DNA of 64,000 bases from Bizionia sp. (lineage in GTDB: Bacteria > Bacteroidota > Bacteroidia > Flavobacteriales > Flavobacteriaceae): positions 1-64,000 of the forward strand of contig JAHDHI010000020.1 of assembly GCA_020631395.1 (NCBI GenBank). Reading direction: 5' to 3'. Shown piece by piece: positions 43,337-50,910 of this stretch (the stretch's first letter is position 1; each line of letters opens with the position of its first letter). The position numbers and the translations under genes were made by a program. Under the pieces are notes generated by a model, which saw only the letters and a program-made list of their open reading frames with translations, made no database searches and was not told the DNA's origin.

Positions 43337-44706
43337 TCCTCCTTCAATCTTTCAAAGTAACTCTTGGCCTCCTTCAATACCTTTGGAGCCAATATTATTG
43401 TTGCTAGCATTGTTGGTATGGCCATCAAGGCAAAGAAACCATCGATTAGGTTTATCATCATATCCAAAGAAGTCGTTGCTCCAATGACAATGCTAAGTAT
43501 GTAAATGTAATTGTAATAGTGTTTTTTGTCTGCTCCCAATAAAAAGGACATGCACTTCGTGCCGTAATATGAGAATGAAAACAATGATGAAATGCTGAAT
43601 ACTACTATGCAAACCAATAGAAGGTATTTCCCAACTTGCGGCATAGCCTCACCAAAGGCATTCGCAGTCAACGTCACGCCATTTGCATCGCTTGTTTGCC
43701 AAACTCCAGTCACCAATATTGCCAATGCCGTCAAAGTACAGACCACCAAGGTGTCGATGGCTGGTCCCAACATAGCTACCAAACCTTCACGAATGGGCTC
43801 TGTCGTCTTTGCGGCACCATGAGCCATTGGTGCCGTGCCAATACCAGCTTCATTGGAAAAGGCACCTCTCCTGATGCCCAATAGGATAAGACCTCCCAAA
43901 ACACCTCCAAAAAAGGAATCTCCCTTATAGGTGCTTGCAGTAAAGGCATCTGTGAAAATAAGCCCAAAATACTTTGGAAGCACATCGACATGTAGTATCA
44001 AAATTATTGTTATGAGTATGAAATACAGTCCAACCATTGCCGGAACCAACTTGGAAGCGACTTTGCTTATGCGGTTCAAACCTCCCAAAATGACAATGGA
44101 GGTTACTACAACCAAAATCAACCCAATCGTCAAATTCGATGTGTTTCCAATTTCAAAGCCATTTGGTTGCAACAAGATATTGTTGATAGCTTCTGTCAAT
44201 TGATTTACATTGAATACGGGTAGAGCTCCAACCAAACCACATATGCTAAAGAATATAGCCAAAGGTTTCCAGTGCTTGCCTAAGCCTTCCATAATAAAAT
44301 ACATCGGTCCGCCTTGTATGTCTCCATTGGTATCCTTTCCTCGGTACATAATAGCCAATGAAGACGTGAAAAATTTAGTGGACATCCCAATGATGGCACT
44401 AACCCACATCCAAAAAATAGCTCCAGGTCCACCAATGGAAATTGCAACGGCAACCCCTGCTATGTTACCCATGCCAATCGTAGAGGACAATGCTGTGGTC
44501 AATGCCTGAAAATGACTTATCTCTCCTGGGGCTTCCACATTGTCGTATTTACCCCTAAGTACGTTTATCGCATGGCCCAAATAACGAAAAGGCAAAAACC
44601 TTGAACGCATTATTAAATACATACCTCCTCCAATAAGTATAATTAGCAAAGGTAATCCCCAAACAAACGAAGCAAAGTCTTTTATGAATTGATTTAGTAG
44701 TCCCAT
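43324..44706 (-). CDS. Alanine/glycine:cation symporter (AGCS family)
   Basis: About 460 residues with some ten membrane helices and AGCS motifs: LIILIGGGMYL, GNIAGVAVAISIGGPGAIFWMW, GGPMYFIMEGLG, FSNEAGIGTAPMAHGAA and SYYGTKCMSFL. These transporters import alanine or glycine with sodium. The frame opens at 44817, but the preceding residues look non-coding, so I chose ATG 44706 (MGLLNQFIKDF); 44736 is the alternative. A hairpin with a U tract lies about 100 bases upstream, so control by attenuation is possible. Confidence 0.9.
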   Translation of the reverse strand: MGLLNQFIKDFASFVWGLPLLIILIGGGMYLIMRSRFLPFRYLGHAINVLRGKYDNVEAPGEISHFQALTTALSSTIGMGNIAGVAVAISIGGPGAIFWMWVSAIIGMSTKFFTSSLAIMYRGKDTNGDIQGGPMYFIMEGLGKHWKPLAIFFSICGLVGALPVFNVNQLTEAINNILLQPNGFEIGNTSNLTIGLILVVVTSIVILGGLNRISKVASKLVPAMVGLYFILITIILILHVDVLPKYFGLIFTDAFTASTYKGDSFFGGVLGGLILLGIRRGAFSNEAGIGTAPMAHGAAKTTEPIREGLVAMLGPAIDTLVVCTLTALAILVTGVWQTSDANGVTLTANAFGEAMPQVGKYLLLVCIVVFSISSLFSFSYYGTKCMSFLLGADKKHYYNYIYILSIVIGATTSLDMMINLIDGFFALMAIPTMLATIILAPKVLKEAKSYFERLKEEKPH

Positions 44707-44803
44707 TGATGCAATTTGATTTTTTTCAATTGTCATCAAATGTATTAAATTCCCACTTATAAAATCCCATCGAATATTCTGACGACATGGATGTGCATAA
44801 AAA

Positions 44804-44845
44804 ACCATCCACGCCAAATAATTTAAGGGAGCTGGCGTGGATGGT
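44804..44845 (-). terminator. Terminator or attenuator upstream of the AGCS symporter
   Basis: A perfect 13-base stem, ACCATCCACGCCA (44804-44816) and TGGCGTGGATGGT (44833-44845), GC-rich for this genome. Read on the minus strand it is followed by a run of T (complement of the A run at about 44798-44804), about 90 bases before the symporter ATG. Confidence 0.7.
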
Positions 44846-44901
44846 GAAATTCATTAAATAAAAGTGAATTTAGCAGAACATATTTAAACAAATCTAACAA
44901 A

Positions 44902-44964
44902 ATGGCTCGTTATACCCTTAAGACTAGGGGCTACAAAAAGTATACAAGCTTAAAAAAACAGTAA
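44902..44964 (+). CDS. Possible 20-residue basic peptide
   Basis: An ATG frame of 20 codons ending TAA, encoding MARYTLKTRGYKKYTSLKKQ. Seven of 20 residues are Lys or Arg, none is acidic. An A-rich stretch precedes the ATG, as is usual for starts here. There is no other support; chance is quite possible. It would be read against the direction of both neighbours. Confidence 0.2.
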   Translation: MARYTLKTRGYKKYTSLKKQ

Positions 44965-45035
44965 AAAAACCTCTCAGTTGAAAAAATGCAACTTAAATTA
45001 AAGTGATTAAGTACGATATGAATAAAAATAAAAAA

Positions 45036-45071
45036 CCATTCTTATCTTCTTAAGGGTAAGAATAAGAATGG
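45036..45071 (-). terminator. Terminator after the TPR regulator gene
   Basis: CCATTCTTAT (45036-45045) pairs with ATAAGAATGG (45062-45071), with further partial pairing inside. On the minus strand the stem is followed by a T run (complement of the A-rich 45024-45035), about 170 bases after the regulator stop. Confidence 0.6.
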
Positions 45072-45238
45072 CTATGTATATTTAGCACCAACTAACAATC
45101 CTAAATACTTGCTATCATAATTCCTAGCAGAGGATACAAGGTATCATAAATGGATTAGCTTCCATTACTTCAAATGTATCTTGTAGTATGGAACAAACAA
45201 AATATTTGAGGTAACAAAAGGTAACAGTTTTCGAAAAT

Positions 45239-47035
45239 CTATATGGATTTGATGAATTGATCTAATTTATTGTCTGGAGAAAGTGACATTTTCTTTCTAA
45301 TTCTGGACCTAGCCATTTTAATGGAATTTATACTCGCATTTCTAATTTGTGCAATTTCCTTTATGGAAAAATTAAGCCTTATGAACGAACTTATCTCCCG
45401 TTCCGACTTTGTCAGTTTTGGATACATTTCCATCAAAATCTTGTCGAAGTATGCATTCACGGTGCTCAAATCACTTTGTAGCCCAGTGAGACGTTCTTCT
45501 ATTTGTATTTGAGATTTTATATCGAATATCAATTCTTTTAGAGTTGTATTGTCATCGATCACTGAAACCTTTTCCACCTCAATCTTATGTAACAACTTTT
45601 TTAGAAACTTTGTTCGCATTGTGCTATCGGTAACCATATTGACTATGTCTTGATGTTTGGATTCCAACATGTCATTCAGCTTTTCTTTCTCCAAAGTTGT
45701 ATTTTCAAGTGTTAGTTTCGTAATTAGGTTTTCTTGTTCTACTCTTTTTTCTTTTTCTTTTTTTCCTTTTATGATTAATAGCAAAGTTACCAGAGCCATA
45801 CAAAGTAACAATGAAATTAAAAATAGCAATCGATTGTCCTTGGACATGGAGGCTTCTTTTTCTTTAGCCAATTCCTTTTCCAAATTCAATTTTTTCTTGA
45901 AATCATTTTCTTGAAATTTGATATAATTGGCTATGGCTTCTTGATTGGCTATTACATTATCTTCGGATTTCTTGTTCAAATACTTGATATACTCTTCTGA
46001 AACTTCTAGATGTTGTTTGTAATTCCCCTTGTATTTATGACTTAACAATCGAACTTGTAGAAACGTTTCATAGTAAGGATCATCTTTCTTGTCCTCGAAA
46101 TAGACTTCAATGCTTTCATTTAACACGTTACCTCTTTCAACATCATTTATTCTTACAAGGCAATGCAGTTGCTCTATATCCGCATTTATAGCAGCTTTGA
46201 TGGCATTGTGTTTCCTCCTGATTTTGGCAACATGCTTGTAAATTAGACTAGCTTCTCTATATCTTTCATAATGGGCTATATATATGTGAGCTATGTTTTC
46301 CTCTATGTTTACATAGAATAGTTCTTCTTCAACACTTTCATCCGTGCTTTTCAGATGAGTCTTGGCTTCTTCATAATATTTCAAGGCTTTTTCAAAGTCA
46401 CCTTGCTGGTAATGTGCGTAACCGATATTGTTGTATGCAGAAGACAACCATATCTTGTTTTCCAGATTCTTTGCTTCTTCCAATGCCAAAGCATAATATT
46501 TCAATGCATTTTCGTAATCTTTCTTGTTGGAATACAGAATAGCGATGTCTCCTAAATTTAAAAATCGTTCATGACTCGATTCACTGGTATAGTTGTCATA
46601 AATAAGCATTGCTTCTTTATGAAACTTCAACGCTCGATCATAATCTTTTGCTTTTTTAAAAAGCTCTGCATATTGTTTGGTGGCGAAAAAACCTATCCTC
46701 GATGCCTTATGCTTTTCATTGATGGATTCGTATGCCAACCCGGTATAATAATAGGCCTTCGCTATTTCCCCTAATGCTTCATAATACTTTCCCAGAATCC
46801 TATTAGACTGAATAATAACACTTACATTATTATTGTGTTCTGCAACAGTTAGAAAACTGTTTGCGACCATAAAACTGTTTTGGGAAGATGTTTCCAGATT
46901 ATCCCATGCATCCTCCAGCATGGCCATTATACTGTCGTTTTTGTATATGGTGCTCTCCAACACTTCTTGGCTACTGGATATAGTTGCAACAAATGCAAAA
47001 AAGAAAAAAAATATTTGGTTTTTGATTGAAAACAT
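45239..47035 (-). CDS. TPR-repeat membrane regulator with LuxR-like HTH
   Basis: A 598-residue protein: signal peptide (about 1-22), then a periplasmic array of about six TPR-like helix pairs (for example KDYENALKYYALALEEAKNL, QGDFEKALKYYEEAKTHL). One membrane span (about 405-425, LLFLISLLLCMALVTLLLI) leads to a cytoplasmic coiled coil. The C-terminal helix-turn-helix (about 545-598) has LTKSEREISSFIRL, SIKEIAQIRNAS and RSRIRKKMSL. This resembles a Bacteroidota regulator group that joins periplasmic TPRs to a LuxR-like output. The output matches that of the 4779-6044 regulator. It is 38 bases downstream of the putative nuclease gene. Confidence 0.82.
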   Translation of the reverse strand: MFSIKNQIFFFFFAFVATISSSQEVLESTIYKNDSIMAMLEDAWDNLETSSQNSFMVANSFLTVAEHNNNVSVIIQSNRILGKYYEALGEIAKAYYYTGLAYESINEKHKASRIGFFATKQYAELFKKAKDYDRALKFHKEAMLIYDNYTSESSHERFLNLGDIAILYSNKKDYENALKYYALALEEAKNLENKIWLSSAYNNIGYAHYQQGDFEKALKYYEEAKTHLKSTDESVEEELFYVNIEENIAHIYIAHYERYREASLIYKHVAKIRRKHNAIKAAINADIEQLHCLVRINDVERGNVLNESIEVYFEDKKDDPYYETFLQVRLLSHKYKGNYKQHLEVSEEYIKYLNKKSEDNVIANQEAIANYIKFQENDFKKKLNLEKELAKEKEASMSKDNRLLFLISLLLCMALVTLLLIIKGKKEKEKRVEQENLITKLTLENTTLEKEKLNDMLESKHQDIVNMVTDSTMRTKFLKKLLHKIEVEKVSVIDDNTTLKELIFDIKSQIQIEERLTGLQSDLSTVNAYFDKILMEMYPKLTKSEREISSFIRLNFSIKEIAQIRNASINSIKMARSRIRKKMSLSPDNKLDQFIKSI

Positions 47036-47073
47036 CCCTTTTTATAAAACTCTAAGTCTAGATAAAATCCTAT

Positions 47074-47772
47074 TTAGACAGTATTATACGAAAAAACAAT
47101 CTTTTTATCAATAGAAGATGCCGCAAATTCATAATCTACGGTATTGTCTTGGTGTTCTTTTATATAAATAATGTCTACCAATTTTTTTTCATAATTAAAG
47201 AAAATAGGATTTTGCTTCCTTCTCAACTCCTTTATGTAATTATTGTAAATAATGGCCTTGGCTTGAAAATTGGCTCTTAAGACATTTTCGTTTTCCAATT
47301 TGAAAGGCATGTGAATTACGAACAATCTATTTTGAATGTTGTCTCGAATTCCTCTACTCTGCTTGTTATAAAAGAAGTTGATGATTTTCTTGTCATCTAT
47401 GTTTGCTTGCTCTCTCATTTTTTTTGGAACAACCGTCCCCTTCAAATCAAAACGCAATGCTTCATTGTTGAAAAACTGTATGTCCCAATCTTGATTTTTC
47501 CCATTTGGATTTCGCTGTACTGAATTGTGCTTGTAGAATAAATATTCGTCACATTGCGCACATTTCCATAAAAACCAGCGTTTTTTAAAATAATTCTTGA
47601 TGTCTTCGCTTTTACCTGACAAAGTAGCTTCCAATTCATCGAAGGTGTTACAAGCAAACATCTTGATTTGGGAATCTGTATCATCATTTTGGATGTTTCC
47701 CCATTGCAAAGGAATGTCAGGAGCCACAATTGCCAACTGATTGGATAGTACTTTGAATTCTTGCGCCGTCAT
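47074..47772 (-). CDS. Unknown protein, possible PD-(D/E)XK-type nuclease
   Basis: A 232-residue soluble protein that I do not recognise by family. It has a CxxC pair (C71, C74) followed by DWDIQFF (95-101) and RFDLKGT (107-113). The D97...D109-x-K111 arrangement matches the metal-binding core of PD-(D/E)XK nucleases, with an acidic residue, then a strand carrying (D/E)xK. The strand FVIHMPF comes next. No methyltransferase or other restriction partner is near. It begins 17 bases after a DEAD-box helicase gene, so the two are probably co-transcribed. Nuclease activity is an inference from a short motif. Confidence 0.6.
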   Translation of the reverse strand: MTAQEFKVLSNQLAIVAPDIPLQWGNIQNDDTDSQIKMFACNTFDELEATLSGKSEDIKNYFKKRWFLWKCAQCDEYLFYKHNSVQRNPNGKNQDWDIQFFNNEALRFDLKGTVVPKKMREQANIDDKKIINFFYNKQSRGIRDNIQNRLFVIHMPFKLENENVLRANFQAKAIIYNNYIKELRRKQNPIFFNYEKKLVDIIYIKEHQDNTVDYEFAASSIDKKIVFSYNTV

Positions 47773-47789
47773 AAATACAATCTACAAAA

Positions 47790-49139
47790 CTATTTTAATT
47801 TATTCTTCTTTTTTCCTGACTTATGTTCCTTTGGAGAATTGAGGTTGGTATTCTGCAATACGTAATTAGCTAACATTTTCTCTATGAGCTCATCCTTGGT
47901 CAAGTGATGGAATATCGTTTTGATACTGTTTTTGAATTCCAAGGATAGATCGTGATTGGGTTTTGTTTTAAAGATTTGTTTCGCCCAGAGGACACCATTG
48001 TTTTCTTCTATGCTCTGTGAGTTGGGTTTAATGTACTTCTTGAATTCAATGCCCAATTCGTCTTCGAAATCTGGAATTTCAAAAGCTTCATCTTCCTGTA
48101 TCACAGTCAATGCTAGCCCCTTTGCCCCTGCTCTAGCGGTTCTTCCGCTTCTATGTACATATGCTTCATAGACATCTGGCAAATGATAGTTGACCACAAA
48201 AGACACGTCTTTGACATCTATTCCTCTTGCTGCCAAATCTGTCGCAACGAGAATGTTGATGTGTCCAGCTCTAAATTGTTCCATTATGCGATCTCTGATG
48301 CCTTGCGTCAAACTCCCATGCAATGCTCCTGAAGAAAATTTATTGATGGCCAAATTTTTAGCTAGCTTGTTGACCGCTGCCTTCGTCTTACAAAAAATGA
48401 TTCCTCTTTGCGCTTCCTTGGAATTCAAGAAATGCATTAGAACATTTAATTTTTCTATGGGTTCTACAACGACATATTGATGGTCTATTCCTTTATGTCC
48501 TACCGTCTCCATATCTGCACTTACTTGCGTGACATGCTTGGACATGTAGTTTTGCACCAATTGCTTGATCGTTCCAGGCAAAGTGGCAGAAAATAAAATG
48601 GTGCGTCTTTGCTTTGGCAACTCATCGACTATTGAATCCAAACCGTCCTTTAAAGCACTTACCATTTCGTCTGCTTCATCCAATACTAGGTACTTGGAGT
48701 TTTTGACATTGATGGCTTTTCTGTTTATCAAATCGATTAAACGTCCAGGTGTCGCCACTACTATATGCGTGGTTTGGGACAAACGTTCCATTTGAGGCTT
48801 TATGGGGATTCCTCCACAAACGCTGGCTATGGATATTTTAGGCAAATGTTTCGCAAATTCGTTTAAATTGTCAAAGATTTGATGTCCCAATTCTCTTGTT
48901 GGAGCCAATATTACAGCTTGAATAGCATTATTTTCCACATCTACCAATTGCAACAAGGGCAAACCGAAAGCGGCCGTTTTACCAGTCCCTGTTTTTGCTA
49001 TGCCGACGAAATCATCCGATTTGGACAACAACGTTGGTATTGCTTTTTGTTGAATTTCGGTGGGTTCAACGATCTTGAGTTCATTCAATGTTTTTAATAT
49101 GGACTCCGAAAGACCTAATTCTGAAAAGGATTTTGACAT
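47790..49139 (-). CDS. DEAD-box RNA helicase
   Basis: A 449-residue RNA helicase with the full motif set: an N-terminal Q-motif region (ELGLSESILKTL...PTEIQQKAIP), AKTGTGKTAA (motif I), PTRELG (Ia), TPGRLIDL (Ib), DEADEM (II), SATLPG (III), ATDLAARGIDV (V) and HRSGRTARAG (VI). The tail ends in a short lysine-rich stretch (SGKKKNKLK), as in RhlE/CshA-like proteins. It probably remodels rRNA or mRNA, especially in the cold. A cold-shock gene lies about 120 bases upstream on the same strand. Confidence 0.95.
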   Translation of the reverse strand: MSKSFSELGLSESILKTLNELKIVEPTEIQQKAIPTLLSKSDDFVGIAKTGTGKTAAFGLPLLQLVDVENNAIQAVILAPTRELGHQIFDNLNEFAKHLPKISIASVCGGIPIKPQMERLSQTTHIVVATPGRLIDLINRKAINVKNSKYLVLDEADEMVSALKDGLDSIVDELPKQRRTILFSATLPGTIKQLVQNYMSKHVTQVSADMETVGHKGIDHQYVVVEPIEKLNVLMHFLNSKEAQRGIIFCKTKAAVNKLAKNLAINKFSSGALHGSLTQGIRDRIMEQFRAGHINILVATDLAARGIDVKDVSFVVNYHLPDVYEAYVHRSGRTARAGAKGLALTVIQEDEAFEIPDFEDELGIEFKKYIKPNSQSIEENNGVLWAKQIFKTKPNHDLSLEFKNSIKTIFHHLTKDELIEKMLANYVLQNTNLNSPKEHKSGKKKNKLK

Positions 49140-49205
49140 AATGCTATTTTCAGCAAAGGTAATGTTCTTTTAAAATTTACAGTGACTAAATTTCAAGCAA
49201 TAAAA

Positions 49206-49231
49206 AAGCCCATCAAATAAATGATGGGCTT
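49206..49231 (-). terminator. Terminator after the cold-shock gene
   Basis: AAGCCCATCA (49206-49215) pairs exactly with TGATGGGCTT (49222-49231). On the minus strand it is followed by six T (complement of 49202-49207), 28 bases after the cold-shock stop. Confidence 0.82.
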
Positions 49232-49258
49232 CCCTTCAAAGTTTATTAAGCGTATGTA

Positions 49259-49450
49259 TTAAATAACTTTTACGTTTACTGCGTTTAATCCTTTTTTTCC
49301 TTCGGCTAATTCGAATTCTACTTCATCACCTTCTCTAATCTCATCGATTAACCCCGAAATGTGAACAAAATGTTCTTTGTTTGAACCTTCTTCCGTGATA
49401 AAACCAAATCCTTTTTCACTGTTGAAGAATTTTACTGTTCCTGTACTCAT
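49259..49450 (-). CDS. Cold-shock domain protein (CspA family)
   Basis: A 63-residue single cold-shock domain. It has KFFNSEKGFGFITEE (RNP1 type, with KGFGFI), HFVHIS (RNP2) and a short acidic C-terminus. It binds single-stranded RNA or DNA and melts RNA structure. It lies between two DEAD-box helicase genes on the same strand but has its own terminator. Upstream a TTTG box and TAAATTTA at 22-base spacing (minus strand, within 49458-49492) could be its promoter; this leaves an unusually short leader for a cold-shock gene. Confidence 0.93.
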   Translation of the reverse strand: MSTGTVKFFNSEKGFGFITEEGSNKEHFVHISGLIDEIREGDEVEFELAEGKKGLNAVNVKVI

Positions 49451-49506
49451 TGTAATATAAATTTATTATTAATTACAATATGTTTTTCAAATATCATGCC
49501 AGAATG

Positions 49507-50817
49507 TTAAATTTTCGAAACTCGGATCTTCTTTTTCTTCAATCTCATGTTGTTTGTTTTGTCAATGATTAAATCTGCCTTGTCTTTTGGTACAGCAACG
49601 AAGGCACAATCTTGTTTCAATTCGATGATTCCCAATTCGCTCCTGTCGAGATTTCCTTGTTTGAAAAAGAGACCAGCAATGTCCCCTTTCGAAATTTTAT
49701 CCTTCCTACCACCTGACACAAACAATGTTTGCCATTTTGAACCTTCTGGTATGGTTTTACCCGCCAGTTTTACAATTTCTTCGGAATTGATGAATTCTGG
49801 CAAGTATTCCTCTTCCCATTGCAATACATAGGCTGTTCCTTCTGTATTCATTCTTGCCGTTCTTCCATTTCTGTGTGTGAATTCCTGAGCTTTCAACGGC
49901 AATTGATAATGAATGATGTATTTCAATTCCGAAATGTCCAAGCCTCTGGCAGCCAAATCGGTTGCAATTATGATTTGATGTGTCCCATTTCTGAATTTTA
50001 TCAATGCACGCTCTCTTTCCATTTGCTCCATTCCTCCGTGGAAACAGCCGTGCGCTATGTTGTTGTCGTCTAAAAAATCGCTTACATATGAAATGGTGTC
50101 TTTGAAATTGCAGAATACTATCCCTGGTTCATTTCCTATGTGACAAAGTAAATCCACCAATGTTTGAAGTTTGTTCTTTGCAGGTGAAATTACTTTTTTA
50201 ATTAGCAATTGAGAAGTTACAGTTCCCAAGTAGTTTATTGTCAATTCGTCTTTTAAGCCTACAAAGCGTGGAATCTCCATGTCCTGGGTTGCAGAAGTCA
50301 ATATTCGTTTTTTGATGTGAGGCAAAAAGGCAATAATTTCACTCATTTCAGATTCAAAGCCAACCTCCAAGGATTTGTCGAACTCATCAAGTATCAATGT
50401 CTTTATTTCATTAACAGAAAATGTCTCGCGGCGTAAATGATCGGCAATACGACCTGGTGTTCCAACAAGAATTGCTGGAGGATGCTTTAACTCGACTTTG
50501 TCTTTTGAAAAAGGCCGACCTCCATAAACGGCATTTGCCTTGAATCCAGATCCCATTTCCCTGATGACTTGTTCAATCTGTATTGCCAATTCTCTGGAAG
50601 GAACCAATATCAATGCTTGTACAGCTTTGCAATCTGGATCGAGTGTTCCTAAAACCGGCAATAGAAAAGCCAAGGTTTTTCCTGTTCCAGTTGGAGATAG
50701 CAACACGACATCATCTACCGATGAAATGGCCAAATTGGCTTCATCTTGCATCGGGTTAAGCGCTTTGATTCCGAGTTTGTTTATTATCTGTTGTTGCAGT
50801 TGGTATGATTTAGACAT
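49507..50817 (-). CDS. DEAD-box-type helicase with DbpA-like RNA-binding domain
   Basis: About 436 residues with helicase motifs SPTGTGKTLAF (I), PSRELAIQ (Ia), TPGRIADH (Ib), SATQDM (III), ATDLAARGLDI (V) and HRNGRTARM (VI). Motif II reads DEFD instead of DEAD. The C-terminal 70 residues (KDKISKGDIAGLFFKQGN ... MRLKKKKIRVSKI) look like the DbpA RNA-recognition domain that targets 23S rRNA, so a role in large-subunit assembly is likely. ATG 50817 (MSKSYQLQQQ) is preferred over 50841, whose extra residues look non-coding. Confidence 0.92.
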   Translation of the reverse strand: MSKSYQLQQQIINKLGIKALNPMQDEANLAISSVDDVVLLSPTGTGKTLAFLLPVLGTLDPDCKAVQALILVPSRELAIQIEQVIREMGSGFKANAVYGGRPFSKDKVELKHPPAILVGTPGRIADHLRRETFSVNEIKTLILDEFDKSLEVGFESEMSEIIAFLPHIKKRILTSATQDMEIPRFVGLKDELTINYLGTVTSQLLIKKVISPAKNKLQTLVDLLCHIGNEPGIVFCNFKDTISYVSDFLDDNNIAHGCFHGGMEQMERERALIKFRNGTHQIIIATDLAARGLDISELKYIIHYQLPLKAQEFTHRNGRTARMNTEGTAYVLQWEEEYLPEFINSEEIVKLAGKTIPEGSKWQTLFVSGGRKDKISKGDIAGLFFKQGNLDRSELGIIELKQDCAFVAVPKDKADLIIDKTNNMRLKKKKIRVSKI

Positions 50818-50910
50818 ATTGCAAAAATACAGTTTCGCCAATACAGTTGAATTGTTTTTTTAAGAAAACATTATATAGACGCTACTTCATATTTATGTTA
50901 TATTTAGAAA

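Larger units (their letters stand above)
44707..45238. other. 532-base gap between symporter and TPR regulator
   Basis: No conventional gene is seen. It holds two hairpins oriented as minus-strand terminators (44804-44845 and 45036-45071), about 190 bases apart, and one 20-codon plus-strand frame (44902-44964). Transcripts entering from the TPR regulator should stop at the first hairpin reached (45036-45071). The second, nearer the symporter, suggests either an attenuator in the symporter leader or a short separate RNA between the hairpins. I found no match to a known riboswitch core. Confidence 0.5.

Noticed and set aside
44960-45000. CTGAGAGG on the minus strand, reminiscent of a TPP riboswitch
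   Set aside because: The other conserved TPP segments and pairing stems are absent, and the downstream gene is an AGCS symporter rather than a thiamine gene. No glycine riboswitch core was seen either.
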